64,000 nt of DNA from Sebastes aleutianus (taxonomy: Eukaryota; Chordata; Actinopteri; Perciformes; Sebastidae): assembly GCA_916700875.1 (NCBI GenBank), contig CAKAKS010000039.1:26810315-26874314 (forward strand). Direction: 5' to 3'. A program made the translations under genes and the position numbers. Below the pieces are notes generated by a model. The model worked only from the letters and a program-made list of their open reading frames with translations. It was not told the origin of the DNA and made no database searches. Numbering within the stretch: position 1 is the stretch's first letter; each line of letters begins with the position of its first letter. Positions 7,763-20,019 of this stretch are shown piece by piece.

Positions 7763-9758
7763 AGGTAACCATATAGTGGCTGCACATGAGTCAAACATAC
7801 ACCTGCTGATTCCACTGAAGTGCCAATTTACTGATCAGTAGGTGGGAAGCACGTGTGTGTGTTCCAGCTAACTTTGAACATGACTATAATTGCTTTAACT
7901 AAATTGGCAGAGAAATATAACAGCCCTTCGGCCACTGTACCTACAGTGTATATAACTGTCTTGTTTGTTTAGCCTATTTCATTTAATTGATTTGTTTATA
8001 ACAGCATGTAGCATAAGTGAACCCAAGGTGACCCACGCTTTGCTCCCCATAATGACAGATAATTAAATTATGATTATCCTTTTTCTTATGAGGCATATTC
8101 TTACGGATTGAGAACCGCATTATAAAAAGAAAGAGAAAAATGTTCACAGTGCATTGGTCTTGGAAGACTGCTAATGGTTCTTTGTGCAATTATCCCTGAC
8201 CAAAGAGTCTCGTTTGAATGTTGTAATTTTCCATAAAAGCACATGTAGTGGGCATAAAAGGCCAGTTTGAAAAGAAAAATGAAGAAATGAATGGAGGGAA
8301 GGATGTGAAATTATCCACTTTAAAATCTAATGGCATTTTCCTTTTCAACTATACCTGATTAAACCAGTGCTTCAAGACGGAGATTTGTGTGTGTGTGTGT
8401 GTGTGTGTGCTTTTGTGTAATGTTTGTGTGCATGAGTGCGCGTGTTTGAGAGGTGCCCGTGTTCGCCTGTCACGCATATATATGTGTGCACATACAGGTG
8501 TTTGTGTGCTATAACAATAACTCACACAGGAGTAATTCAAAACTATGTACCTATCCTCTGGTTGTTCTGCTATTTTCTAAGAAATAGCTACTGAAGCGCT
8601 CACAGCACAGGACCCTCGCCTCAGCTTTTAGCATCAGCCCATGAAGTACAGAAGGGATGGAGACATCTGATTGTTTTTATACACCTTTTTCAGCCTATCT
8701 ACCAGAAGACACAGTGCTTATTAAAGATCATTTTTTCATCCTTCTGTGCTTTTTACAGCCCAAAGTGGACAGTGTCTATTCTTGCCACTCTTCTCTTTTT
8801 CCAGGTGAAACAGCACAGCACAGAAATGTTGCTCTTAACTACACGCTTTTGGCACTATCACCCTACACTCCAAGACGGAGTTACTTGAAAACTTCAAATT
8901 GTCCCCATTTCAGCAGTCAGGGGGAATAAGGGGTGGTAAAGAAATGCAAGCAGCGATTTTCTGTGACAACTGGCCTTATGTACAATCTTTAAAAAATGTA
9001 GGAAAAAAACGACAGAGAGCGAAAGGCTCTCTAACACCCTGTTTTGGAACAGGAAATAATGGAGCCGAACAAAGTGCAAAGTCTACAATTGCTGTTATTA
9101 TCATCATTATAACCAATAGAAATATCTAAAAGAGCATTTGCATTAAAGGACATCTGGATTAAAAGTATAGAGCAAATTCATTGACTTGATCAAACTTCTC
9201 TATAAAAGGCATTTAGAAAAGGTTATTCAAAGCACGGGGAGCAAATAGAAATACATTGTTTTACCGTTTCCTCCGTCGTTTTTCTTACCCAGACAGTTGT
9301 GTTTGGCATTTAACAAAAGCTTTTAACTTTTCGATCCAGCCTAATTTCAGAGCACAATAGGACATTTTAGCATTGTAACTTTCCAATCCTTATGCAGCTG
9401 AACTTTTCGTGTCTTTTGTGGCAGTGACTGATTTCTGCTTTTTTTCCCTGAGAAATTACAGTGATCACAAATGCATTACGGCAGGCCAGTCTGCTGCAGT
9501 CTTCTCCGCTGCCGCAAAATGGGAACTGCCGGACTGTGAGGGAGGTGAACGGGGAGAGAGACGGTGGAGAGGAGGATGCAGCTGTAGGATACACTTTTCT
9601 CTGCCTCCTGCATGGGTGGATTAATGAACGGGCCTGCAGGGTACAGGTCCAGGGGCCCAAAGGATCAGGGGGCCCCAAAGCCGGACCCTCTGATGTTAGT
9701 ATTTCTTAAGGCTGCATGTATTTGTCCCAACAAAAAATGCCAGATTCAGATTCTTTAC
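7763..9758. other. Mostly unrecognised sequence with one (GT)n tract
   Basis: A (GT)n tract sits at 8386-8409. Around 9625-9700 a fragment (GGGCCTGCAGGGTACAGG, CAGGGGGCCCC) resembles an old DNA-transposon end. No exon with convincing splice sites or family similarity was found; the short frames near 9400-9700 overlap on both strands and look random. Confidence 0.4.
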
Positions 9759-10873
9759 TTAAAGGGGACCTATTATGCTTATTTCAGCCCAGTCACACAG
9801 CAGTTCATGAATGAAATTTAATGTATTGATTCGTGTACATAGACACAAATTGAAATTTTTTTTTTCGTGATGATCAGCCCGAAATCAATTCGTATGTAAT
9901 CCACGTAATTGTGAACTGGGAAGTATAAAGAGAGGTGACGCCACATAGGGAGGCGGTCAGGGTGGATGGGTGGGTCAAAAAGCACAGGACTTTCGCCCAG
10001 GAGACCGGTGTTCGTGTGAAGCCAGAAGTTGATTTATTTGTGACTTAACTTCCGTACTTAAGTTACAGCACTTCCTGAGTTATTTTAATCGAAACCGCAA
10101 TCTTTTCCTTAAGCCTAACTAATTAGTTTGTTGCCTAAGCTTAACCAAGTCGGTCTATTCCTAAACCTAAGTAGTTCTATTTTGAAAAGACTGGAGCGGA
10201 AATTGACACGTGCGTCAGGGGTTGCAGGACATTCGTAGGAAGACGCACGATAAATACGTCGTTGAAAGTCGTTCTGAGCGTCACGAAAAAAAAAGGGAAA
10301 TTTGTGTCTATGACCAAGAATCAAATAGATTACGTTTTCTGACTATTTCACGAGCTGCCGTGAGACTGTGTTGCTTATTTTCAGGTTCATACTTTTGGTT
10401 TCTACTAGAACACGTTTGCATGCTTTAATGTAAAAAAAAAAAAAGCTTTATCTTCCTCGTACAGCTGTGCTGCAGCTCATCTTTTCACTCTCTGTCTGAA
10501 ACGCCCTGTTCCCCCCATCTCTCGAAAAGCCCATTCTGCTCTGATTGGTCAGCTGGCGCACTGTTATGATTGGTCAACCGAACCAACCTCCGCTCCAGCT
10601 CCGCTCGAACTAACTTTGTTTCAGGGCGTGTCAAAACTAGCCGCTAGGCAAAATATGTGACTTGGTGACAACACCACGTTACAGAAGAAAAGGCGGGACT
10701 TCAATCAAGGCGTTTCAGGCAGTTCAGGAGCAGTGTTTCTGTGGAGGAGAGTAACTCCCTTTGGAGTGGACTTTGGGCTTTGTGACTTTGCAGACCTTTT
10801 TCATGCACAAAATAACTATATAACACACTTAAGGAAAGGGGGAAAACACAAAAACATAATAGGTCCTCTTTAA
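9759..10873. mobile_element. TTAA-flanked TIR element (AGGGGACCTATTATG ends)
   Basis: Terminal repeats TTAAAGGGGACCTATTATGC and CATAATAGGTCCTCTTTAA include a TTAA duplication (9759-9762, 10870-10873) within CTTTAC-TTAA-GTAAAAG context. The right half has GCCCATTCTGCTCTGATTGG and GGCGGGACTTCAATC-type text seen in this common teleost element. A different element occupies about 9788-10370. No transposase. Confidence 0.8.
9788..10370. mobile_element. CAGTCGCAC-family TIR element, copy 1 (nested)
   Basis: Left CAGTCACACAGCAGTTCATG and right CACGAGCTGCCGTGAGACTG are inverted repeats. The body (ACTGGGAAGTATAAAGAG, CAGGACTTTCGCCCAGGAGA, AACTTCCGTACTTAAGTTAC) matches copies at 33980 and 53190. The host element repeats GCTTATTT(T)CAG on both sides, a target duplication of about 8-11 bp, as in hAT or Mutator-like insertions. 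No coding capacity. Confidence 0.75.
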
Positions 10874-12777
10874 GTAAAAGAAGCATGACTTATATGAGAA
10901 ACAGTTGAATTGAATACAATTTAATACACACACTGTCCCTATACACCTATGAATAAGACACAATTAAATAAATTAGAGTACACGCTGATAATACGTCTCA
11001 TAATCCTCCCGTGGTCTCTCAGCCGAAGGTGCAGGCGCATAAAATTTAAGTGCATGTGATAAAAGACACATTAACTGACATCCAACATGAATCTGAGGCG
11101 GCAGCATTTTAAATGTATGTGTTTGTGTTTCAGACCTTTGATACCACTTAGAATATATTTACCCCTTAGACAGTGTGTGTGAAGTGGGGAGGCACGGGCC
11201 AAGTGTGACAAGAGCACGAATAACAGACACAACTGTTGGATATTTTATGGAAATGTTGTCTTTTTTTTTCTTTCCAGTGTGCACCCACGCAAATCACAGC
11301 TCATTTAGACACGAACAAGAAAGGGTCATGGGTTAAATATATACACAGCACAGGACACCACACACACTGTTTGTCTCCATGCTTGTCACCTCAACATGAA
11401 TCATTTGGTCAAGACATCTCGCCTTAAAAGTCATGAGAAGATGTAAAATTCCAAGACAAAACAGTGGAAAGTGCATGTGTCATTTTTTGGTGAAGCTTAA
11501 TTAATTTTCACATTTAAAAAAAACACGCTATTAATCATATATCTCCAACCTCCTGTTATTTATTTCAGCTGAAAATAACTCCTCAGCCTCAGGAAGCCGT
11601 TTTCTGGTTCTCGTGTGTAATTGGTTATAAGGGAACCCTCCTGCTAAATGTTCCACATTTTCAATTTCAATTTTCTTCAAGTGAGGCATAATTTTAGATG
11701 TGAGTTACCAGGGGGAAAGGAAGGATAGTGAAAATGCAACAGCCAGTACACTTGTTTGTCAGTGTGCGTGTGTATGTGTGGGGTTGTTGTGTGTGTTTTT
11801 GCATTTGCATGTGTGTGCACATACTTATGTAATGTGAAAAATTTCAATTATCCATTCCTTTCTCTTGATCATTGTAAACAACAGAAAATTGCCATTTCAC
11901 AATTAGTTATAATTCAGCATTTTAAAACACACACACACCTGTCCCAGTTTTTTGCTCTGTGTTTTTTGGCTTATATTTCTCATTCGCCAGGCTTTAAGCG
12001 GTAGGGGTAGGGGACAGGGGATGTTCAGGGATAGATGAATAGTCAACAGTATACATCATCTGAAAGCTGGGAACCTGAAGATTAATTTGAGATGCAGCTC
12101 AGCACTGTGTGTCAAGTTGTTCTTGTCATTAATTAGAAATAAAAATTAATCAAATTAATTAATCAATTAAAATAAATTGTCAAAGTGTATAAGAGCGTAG
12201 AACATGATGTTATAAGTTTGTGATGGCCATTACCAGGCTCTGTCATGCCTCATAAATTGTTGCAGCAATTTTTGGGTTTATACAATTTACACAAATTTGG
12301 TGCTAAATTTTACATTTTTTTTTCTTTTTCACTCAACGTTTGACATTTGGAGATTTCTGCAAGAATTGGATTTTTCAGCGATTGGATGGCGAGCACTTCT
12401 GTTCTGGAAACTGCTCAGAAACCTCCTTATTGTCAATCTACCTAGGAAACCATCCATCCTCTGAATGCCCTAGGTCTCTAGTTTGTGGTTATAAAGGTTC
12501 ATGAGGCTGTGATTATCCTAGAGGTCACCACAGGTCATTTTATACAGTGAGGTCAAATTTAAAAAAAAAAAAATGGTCTCACTATGATGAAATGGCTACA
12601 ATGGGGACTATCATCATCACACATGAATACAATTGGGCTCATTGGTTTCACAAGAGTCTCAGCTTTACAGTCATACCTAATTTATGTGATTCCAAGACTG
12701 TTTAGGGACCCCAGTATGTAAAAATATTCGAACACACCATTTTAGAGTACGTGAAAATAATACATTTATACTGCATC
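10874..12777. other. No gene recognised
   Basis: AT-rich sequence with GT-rich patches at 11757-11815 and an A run at 12560-12573. No repeat family of this window, no splice-flanked exon and no RNA gene is visible. Confidence 0.4.
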
Positions 12778-13075
12778 AAAAAACTGCATGTGATTATCAT
12801 AAAGTGGGCATGTCTGTAAAGGGGAGACTCGTGGGTACCCATAGAACCTGTTTTGATTCACATATCTTGAGGTCAGAAGTCAAGGGAACACTTTGAATAT
12901 GGCCATGCCAGTTTTTCCTACTTCGTAGCCTTATTTATCGATCTTCCCGACAAGATAGCATGATGGTAGGTGGTAGTTTGGTACCAATGGATTCCTTCGG
13001 TTTTCTAGTTTCATATCACTCTAGCTTTAAAACTGAGCCCGCTACAAACTAAAAATCGCAAGTTGCATTAATGTG
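12778..13075 (+). mobile_element. TA-flanked MITE, copy 2 (truncated)
   Basis: Contains the family's inner blocks in order: CTGCATGTGATTATCATAAA, GTAAAGGGGAGACTCGTGGG, CATATCTTGAGGTCAGA, GCTTTAAAACTGAGCCCGCT and AAAAATCGCAAGTTGCATTA. Both terminal inverted repeats are missing, so this is an eroded fragment. Confidence 0.75.
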
Positions 13076-14191
13076 TATCTCCGCCACAAGCTCTGAAAGA
13101 CAGTATAGCGGCGGGCCAGCTGGCGGGCCATCTGAGTTTTAAGGGGTGTGTGTGCGTGTGTGCGTGTGTGCGTGCATCAGGTATTGGGTGTAGAGCAGAG
13201 AACAAGCATCAGGCATTAGGAGAGTATTGATCATGAACAGGACATGGACAATTTTTTCCACTGGGTCAAACTTTCTCCTCACTCAGGTTGCCAGCACAAG
13301 ATGAGAAGTCAGGGACACAATTATTTTGCCATTTTCCCCAAAGAAAAAGAGACCATGCTCAAAAGGAAGAGCTTAAAAAGAGGTCACCTGAACTTGCCTC
13401 ACTACCCTCTCACGTTCCCAATTCAGTCAGAGGAGAATGGCCTTGGTGGGGGACTGAGCGGCTCTGCACATTACAGCCGAGTCTCAACAGCTAGAGCTGA
13501 AGCAGGCCTGTAATTTCTGCCATTTGAGAGTGTGAGCTGAAAAGCAGAGTGATGGCCACTTTTCTGTTATTATTCTTTTGGCAGAGTGCTGGCTGAAGGA
13601 AACAACCATGCTTTAAGAACATGTCCATCAGCCGCTGGCAGTATTTGGAGACGGTATTTGTAAAAGTAACTCTGTCATGTTGTATCGTTAACTTTAAAAA
13701 GCAAGTGCGGTTGCACATGTTACAGTATATAATATCTCAGCCTGCATCTGTCCTCCTTGCTTCCTGCATTACACTGTATGGCAGTAGCTTCCTAACCCGC
13801 TGCCTAAATGCTTCACAGCAGAAGCGTTTTAATACTCAGATCCATGACTGACAAACAGCAGGTTGCCAAAACTTTCCTTTTGGCTGAGAAGTGCATGCCA
13901 TGCTAGCAGCAGTGTTCAGTGTTCAGTAGGGTGCATATTTGCATATAATTAATAGCTTTTAATAGAAAATTCAGCACATTAACCTTGAAGGCCAAGCTGC
14001 CTGCAGGCCTCATGCCAAGTGGGAAAAACCTCTCCTGCCAGCCTCCTATTCATCAGCCAGAGTAAGAGATAGCGGGAATTTCCGACAGCTACAATATCTC
14101 CCACTTGGCGACAAGAACAGCAGAAACTGCTGGAAACATGGCTGCAAAGCCACCACCACTGGCAGTTACATCTACATAAAATCCAATATTA
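13076..14191. other. Unrecognised sequence; possible regulatory block at 13920-14190
   Basis: GT-rich at 13147-13172, then non-repetitive. The last 270 bases contain no repeat seen elsewhere here and include an octamer-like ATTTGCATAT followed by ATTAATAGC. No protein-coding signal is convincing. Enhancer status is a guess. Confidence 0.3.
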
Positions 14192-14279
14192 AAGGTATAA
14201 TATGCAGGAATTTCCCATAAAACAATGTATAGACTTATACAAACATAATCCCTCTCAATCATCAGTAGAAGTGTGTGGT

Positions 14280-14900
14280 GGTGTCTGTATCTTCAAACAG
14301 TTTGTGGACCGGTCTGATGTTCACCACCTTATTGTAAATGTGAAGAAGACTGAGGAGATGATGTTCGATCCAAAGTCAGTTGGTGAACATAGTCCAGCAT
14401 TCATTCACAATATACCCAAAAAACAGGTTTCCGCCTATAAATATGTTGGTGTCCACGTGGACAGCTCGCTCACATGGCATGTGCATATTGAAAACCTTGG
14501 TTCTAAGCAACAACAGAGGATGTATTTTTTGAGAAGGCTTAGATTCTGTGGTGTAGTAAACTCATGATTCTGTTTTATCAAATGATTTTAGTGAACGTAG
14601 ATATGGCATGCAAGTGTGGTACGGTAACCTGTCAGCACAGTTAAAGTCTGAACTTGCACGTCTTACTCAAACGGCCATGAAGATCATCACTACCTTCAGC
14701 CTTTATATGAAAAAGCTGTGCTCAGGGAGGCACAGAAGATTTTGAATGATCCAACACGTATGCTGAACCCACAATTCGGGGTGTTGCCTTCAGGTAGACG
14801 GTTCAGAATGACAATTTGCCGACTAAAATCGGTACAAAAACTCATTCATTCCGTTCTTCATCAAAATACAGCAACAAGTAGGTCTAGTATTATATGATAG
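14280..14900 (+). pseudogene. LINE reverse-transcriptase C-terminal remnant (CR1/L2/Rex-like)
   Basis: Conceptual translation across three frames gives the tail of a non-LTR reverse transcriptase: NVKKTEEMMFDPKS, AYKYVGVHVDSSLTWHVHI and RMYFLRRLRFCG in frame one; RYGMQVWYGNLSAQL then LARLTQTAMKI in another; and LYEKAVLREAQKILNDPT then LPSGRRFRM in the third. Known of the family: the YKYLGV..D..L.W and QQRLYFLRKL motifs and the terminal LPSGRR block mark the end of ORF2 in CR1/L2/Rex-type LINEs. At least two frameshifts and a TGA after CGVVNS break the frame, so it is dead. Everything 5' is missing, as usual for truncated LINE copies. Confidence 0.85.
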
Positions 14901-15036
14901 GATTTTATTGAGAACTAATATATTGTAAAGTGATTATTATTTGGTATGATTCTACATGGTTTTAGTATTTGAAACTACTGTCTTTTATTACCTTTTATTA
15001 TTTAAAGAACTACAGGTTTTAGTATTTGTAACTAAG

Positions 15037-15340
15037 TAAGGGATAATGTACAGTGAGCCGGTCATTGTTGTGAAAGAAACCCCGACAGGGCGATGCTGCA
15101 CGGTGGTCTCTCATCGCCCTGAAGGGGTTTCTTTCACAACAATGACCCGCTAGCTGTATATTATCCCGCTTATTACACGGCTACTTACTTAAGAAATCAA
15201 TAATTTGACACAAAAACCATCCCACCACCCATAGCAACAGTCTGCTATACATAGCAACGGTCTGCTATAAAGAAATAACAGACCGCAGAACGCCGTGATT
15301 GACCAATCAGAATCGAGTATTCAACACAGCCGTGTAATAA
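15037..15340. mobile_element. Hairpin element, copy 1, inserted in the LINE 3' region
   Basis: Two arms, 15041-15095 and 15112-15167, fold into a hairpin: GGATAATGTACAG pairs with CTGTATATTATCC and GGTCATTGTTGTGAAAGAAA with its complement, around a 16-base loop. Two CATAGCAAC.GTCTGCTAT units and an ATTGACCAATCAGAATCGAG block follow. A second, altered copy is at 21172. It separates the LINE body from its tail. Confidence 0.7.
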
Positions 15341-15386
15341 TTGAAGTATATCTTATCTTATCTTATCCTGTCTTATCTGCAGAGAC
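15341..15386 (+). repeat. LINE 3' tail with (TCTTA)n
   Basis: GAAGTATATCTTATCTTATC continues into further TCTTAT units. This is the usual microsatellite tail of the LINE type whose coding remnant ends near 14900, and is probably the same insertion, interrupted by the hairpin element. Confidence 0.6.
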
Positions 15387-15889
15387 CCTACCCCCTGTCT
15401 GTGTATTCCCTTTACTTCTTATTTTGCTGTGTTCGGGACGTTTCTGGGCGTCAGCAAAGAGCCTGTGGGCCCCACATGAGGGTGTAACCTCCAACCAATA
15501 ACAGCTAATAGGCTACCGTCGCTTTGTCACGGCCCTCAACGTTTGATACCGAGGCACAAGCATTATACATCCAAGGGTACAAGGCCCCCTTTAGCTCTGT
15601 TAGATACAAAGCGGCCATATTTGACGGATGAGAACAGGTTGTGTGTTTTTATGTGCTCCAGTGTTCCCACTGCTCCTCTGTCTCTGCTACCGGTGTGTCA
15701 GTAGTTTGACCGGACTGGATGAAGGCTGCCCTTCAGCTGCCTTCATTCAAAATCCGTCAACATGGCTCCTTCCCGCAAGGTTGTGCATAGTTAGTTGTAT
15801 GTTTATTTGTGCTTTAGAACATAACTGCCGTGAAACAATCAGAAAATAAATTTAATAAATAACGTTATTTCTGTGATTCACTGCTTTGT
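15387..15889. other. No gene recognised
   Basis: Mixed-composition sequence without splice-flanked exons or repeats known from elsewhere in the window. Open frames of 68-73 codons show no family motif. Confidence 0.35.
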
Positions 15890-16170
15890 TCTCAACGCTG
15901 CTCCCTCTCTTCATTCACTCTATAGCTCGCTCCACATTCGCAGCCCCCCCACGACCCTGAATAGGATAAGCGGTTACAGATAATGGATGGATGGATATTA
16001 GGCATAGACATGCAGGTACATCATGAAATTTGACCTCTGCATTGCACCCTTAGAAGCAGTGGGCTGCTGTAAAAGCTGTAAGGCGCCCGGAGAGCAACTT
16101 GGGGTTCAGTGTCTCGATCAAGGACACTTCGACATGCAGACAGTAGGAACCACAAGGGCACAAAGGCAGC
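15890..16170. repeat. Retroelement tail with (ATGG)n next to a SINE-like fragment
   Basis: GACCCTGAATAGGATAAGCG followed by ATGGATGGATGG is a widespread 3' end of vertebrate non-LTR/SINE elements. Directly after it, TGAAATTTGACCTCTGCATT and GAGCAACTTGGGGTTCAGTG, GGACACTTCGACATG form part of another common fish repeat; its first block is the reverse complement of text in the SINE fragment at 61451-61575. Confidence 0.6.
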
Positions 16171-18040
16171 GCAGACCAGATCCACTCCTTCTGTTCTTAC
16201 CGTTCACAATAAAAGCCCTAGACAGACAATATTATAAGGCAAGTATTTCGTATTTTCGGTGTTGTTTATTTGTCATGCCCCTGCTGTGAAAAGGCCTTAA
16301 CACTGCTTGTTTGTACCTGGTTTTAATTGTTAACAAACTGCCACAAATACTATATGTAACACAATAAAGATAGCTAATATAGAATTAATCTCCACGTGGT
16401 GTGACCATATAAGGCATTTTCATAGTATACATTTTGACTTGTCATAGTTGCTCAAACAGAGGAATATAGCTATATTTACTAATCCTGAATTCATGAGGAA
16501 TTCATTGTTGGCTTTGGTCTTGATTTGTTGACGATAACAGAAATATAGAATACCACCAGATTTATCCTATAATCAAACATCAAGTGGCTCCCTTTACAGA
16601 TTTTAGTTTTGTATCGTGTCATTAAGCTGTTTATATCAATGGCATCATTTAAAAGTCTCTAGCTTTTTCACCTTTTGTTCCTGTTTTCTACACAAAAGTG
16701 GAAAAGAAGTGGAAATCTTCAGTTTCCAACTCCAATTAAAAGCAATTTTTGAAATTACTATCACATCCCCAGAACGCTCCTTTTAAGATGACTTGCCAAG
16801 TTTCAGCGGTTATCAGCCATGCTTATGAATAAAGAAATGCAATACAAGTTGATGTTTGTGTCGGAAGGAATAGCCTCTGCATGTCATTATTATAATAGCG
16901 CTCGCTGTTGAGGCGTAACATTGTTTACAGACTGAGAAGACATAATATGAGAGGGAAGGTGTGATTGAACAAGAGTTTATTCAATAAAGACCATAAGTGA
17001 GAGACAACATAAATTGACTAGGCCATTAGTGTAAAAAATGTAAATCCAGTATTTGGACTTTTTTTTTGTTGTGAGTTTTAGACCTCCTGTTGAGCTGCAG
17101 CTGCACGTCTTTCTCTACATCGTCTCTCTTTCCCTCTATCTCCCTCGTCTGTTTTAAGACCTGCCTTCGTGTTAGCAGGTAAATGAGTTCTTAGTGAGTA
17201 TTAACTAAGATCAGTGGTGGTTATCTGATCAGAGCAGGTCACATGGAACAAAGACCTCTCCTTTTCCTCCAGCCACCTGCACTGCCCACTACAAATGAGC
17301 CTGAAAGCCCTGTGTGTGCATGTGTGTGCATGTGTGTGCGTGCGTGCGTGTGTGTGTGTGTACCTGCATTTGTGCATGTGACCGAATGCTCATGTAAGTA
17401 TGTTTATCTATGCATCTATGCATAACTGTGTGTGTGTGTGTGTGTGTGTATGCGTGCGTCTCCAGGGCCGAGGGGTCGACAGATGCTCCTTCTCAGTGAA
17501 CACAATGAATTACTTATAGGCCGTTAAGCCAAACACGGCCGCTCTGGCCGCTGGTTTACCCAACACTGATAGGGCCATCTGCCGAGGTGACTCTACCTTC
17601 CCCACTGCTCTTTACAGACACGTAACCAGACGCTTATCTGCCAGGGTGGGGCCCCACTGCTGATTAAAAACATCAGGACTTCTACAATTGTCTGTGTGGA
17701 TTTGTACGTGTGTGTACACGCCTGTTTACGCGGCCGTGTACCTCCACGCTTGTAAAAAAAACAATGCGAGGAGTTCGTGTGTGGGCTGAGGCATGAATTA
17801 GGGTTAAGTTTAGGTCTGTGGTAAAGGGTAAGGTTAAACGAGGGTGACTCAAAACACAATTTGACTTGCATTGTGTGCCTGCACAGGTTTTACCGTTCTC
17901 ATATTATCCACTTTAGGAGAAAAAAAAGTAGTAACTTCCACCCACACAGTCACAGAGTGAAAGGAGACTGAAATAAAGAGAAGGTACATCCGAGAGGTAA
18001 GAAGGTATGATATAAAACATTTTGCCATATGGGCCTACAT
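16171..18040. other. No gene recognised; GT-rich microsatellites
   Basis: Microsatellite-like GT-rich text at 17310-17360 and 17427-17455. The remainder is unique-looking with no coding or RNA signal. Confidence 0.4.
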
Positions 18041-18044
18041 ATTA

Positions 18045-18367
18045 GGGCTGTCAGATTTTCACTACACGATTATCACGGCCAAAAGAATTCAAGGTAACGA
18101 TATCATCGCAAAATATCTATAGAAAATTTGAAAAAAAAAGAAATAGTAAAATACATCTTTAACTTTGTTTATTGTGCTTTTTGTCTCTTTATTTGGCAAA
18201 TGAATTACACTCAAAATACAAGTGTAGGGAGGTGGCGAGAGAGTCTGTAACCATAACCATACTGGGTTATCGACACAACATCATCATATATGTATTATGA
18301 ACATGATTTCAATCAATATTTCAGTTTTGAAATATCACGGTTATCGTCAATACCGGTTACACCCCAA
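18045..18367. mobile_element. TIR-type element (GGGCTGTCAGATTTTCAC), copy 1
   Basis: Begins TAGGGCTGTCAGATTTTCAC and ends CGGTTATCGTCAATACCGGT then TACACCCC. The body (GCAAATGAATTACA, GTGTAGGGAGGTGG) recurs after 19030 in a second copy. It differs from the GGGCTGTCAATCG MITE although the first bases are similar. Confidence 0.6.
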
Positions 18368-18379
18368 TATATATAATCA

Positions 18380-19027
18380 GGGTTGTCAATCGATTAAAAA
18401 AATGTATTGTGATTAATTGCATGATTGTCCATAGTTAATCGCGATAAACTGCAAATTAATCACACATTTTTTATTTGTTCAAAAAGTATTTAATACTCTT
18501 ATCAACATGGGAGTGGGCAAATGTGCTTGCTTTAGGCAAATGTATGTATATATTTATTACTGGAAATCAATTAACAACACAAAACAATGACACATATAGT
18601 CCAGAAACCCTCACAGGTACTGCATTTAGCATAAACAATATGCTCAAATCATAACATGGCAAACTCAAGCCCAACAGGCAACAACAGCTGTCAGTGTGGT
18701 TATATTAAAGTGGGCATGTCTGTAAAGGGGAGACTCGTGGGTACCCATAGAACCCATTTTCATTCACATATCTTAAGGTCAGAGGTCAAGGGACCCCTTT
18801 GAAAATTTTGTCTAAGTTTGGAGTGTTATTCAGCCACCTTCACGACAAGCTAGTATGACATGGTTGGTACCAATGGATTCATTGGGTTTTCTAGTTTCAT
18901 AGAAGGGCCCGTCAGATATTTAAGAGATTAATTAAAAATTGCAAGTTGCATTAATGCGTTTAAGATATTAGTGGTGTTAAAACAAATTTGCGTTAACACT
19001 TTATGATCATATTAACTCTGACAGCCC
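18380..19027 (+). mobile_element. TA-flanked MITE, copy 3
   Basis: Starts GGGTTGTCAATCGATTAAAA and ends TTAACTCTGACAGCCC. The right flank is TA; the left flank reads CA, a likely mutation. Interior blocks match the family. It is adjacent to two copies of the GGGCTGTCAGATTTT element. Confidence 0.8.
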
Positions 19028-19029
19028 TA

Positions 19030-19885
19030 ATAATAATGCTATCAGTCAAATGCATCTTTACCTTTGTTCAGTGTTTTTTTTCTATTGTTTTGGCAAATGA
19101 ATTACATTAAAAATATGAGTGTAGGGAGGTGGTGTAAACATAACTGTGACTTAAACCTGAAGTATGCGAGATTGGAGCAAATATGATTAAAAAAAGTTAT
19201 TTTTATAAAACGGTCGCTATATCCTGACAGTAGTACATGAGACAGGTAACCTGAAAAAAATCATGTGCCTCTGTGTCCTCCGGTGCTCCTAACGGCATCT
19301 GCAAGATTTCACATACCACAGGTAAACAAGATGATCTGAGGTCTGCTGTCCGGCTGTCAATCACTCACGAACTCCGACCAAACGGTCAAACTAGGCAGCG
19401 CTGATCAAATATGAATCAATATTATGTTACATTAATACCTATTTCTTGCCTCAAATGTTTTCAGAATCATCTTGTAGTTCACAATTTAGCTGTAAAATTA
19501 GAAAGTTTGTGACGCCGCCGCCATTGTGAAATCTGATGAAGGAACGCCAAGTTCTGGTCACATGACCGGAGCACAGCCAATAGGAACGCTCTCTCAATGA
19601 AATGACCTGTGATTAATCAAAGTCTCCCGTCACAGGCTAGATTTTCTAAAGCCCGAAAACAGAGCCATGAGGAGGTGCAGAAGTCTAGTTATGCCTCAGA
19701 ACACTTGAATTACAATATGCTGAAAGGTTATTATGGAATTTTTGCCCAATGATGCCAAAAATATACTGCCTACTGACACTTTAACTGGGTTATTTACACA
19801 ATATTATCATATGTGTATTATCAACATGATATCAATATTTCATTTTTTTAATATCACGGTTATCGTCAATACGATTTCCAACTTT
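19030..19885. mobile_element. GGGCTGTCAGATTTT element, copy 2, split by a TTAA MITE
   Basis: 19030-19150 (GCAAATGAATTACATTAAAA, GTGTAGGGAGGTGGTG) and 19785-19885 (CTGGGTTATTTACACAATAT, CGGTTATCGTCAATACG) are the two halves of one element compared with copy 1. The join falls exactly at the TTAA MITE. Confidence 0.65.
19151..19784. mobile_element. TTAA-flanked MITE, copy B (nested)
   Basis: TTAA at 19151-19154 and 19781-19784 with CCTGAAGTATGCGAGATTGG at the left and CTGCCTACTGACACT at the right. All family landmarks are present, including GTGTCCTCCGGTGCTCC as a single unit and the TAAAATTAGAAAGTTTG block that forms the palindrome arms in copy D. Confidence 0.85.
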
Positions 19886-20019
19886 GACTGCGATGTTATA
19901 CCAGGCGGTATCTACATAAATGACTGTTGGCTAAACCCCTCCCCCACCTTTTCTCTTGTAATGGTGACAGTGAAAACATACCTGTTGAAAAGACTAAAAA
20001 GTATATAAGTGAAGCAGTT

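Noticed and set aside
14202..14567. A 121-codon protein-coding gene
   Set aside because: It is part of a frameshifted LINE reverse-transcriptase remnant; the first part before about 14280 is unrelated flank.
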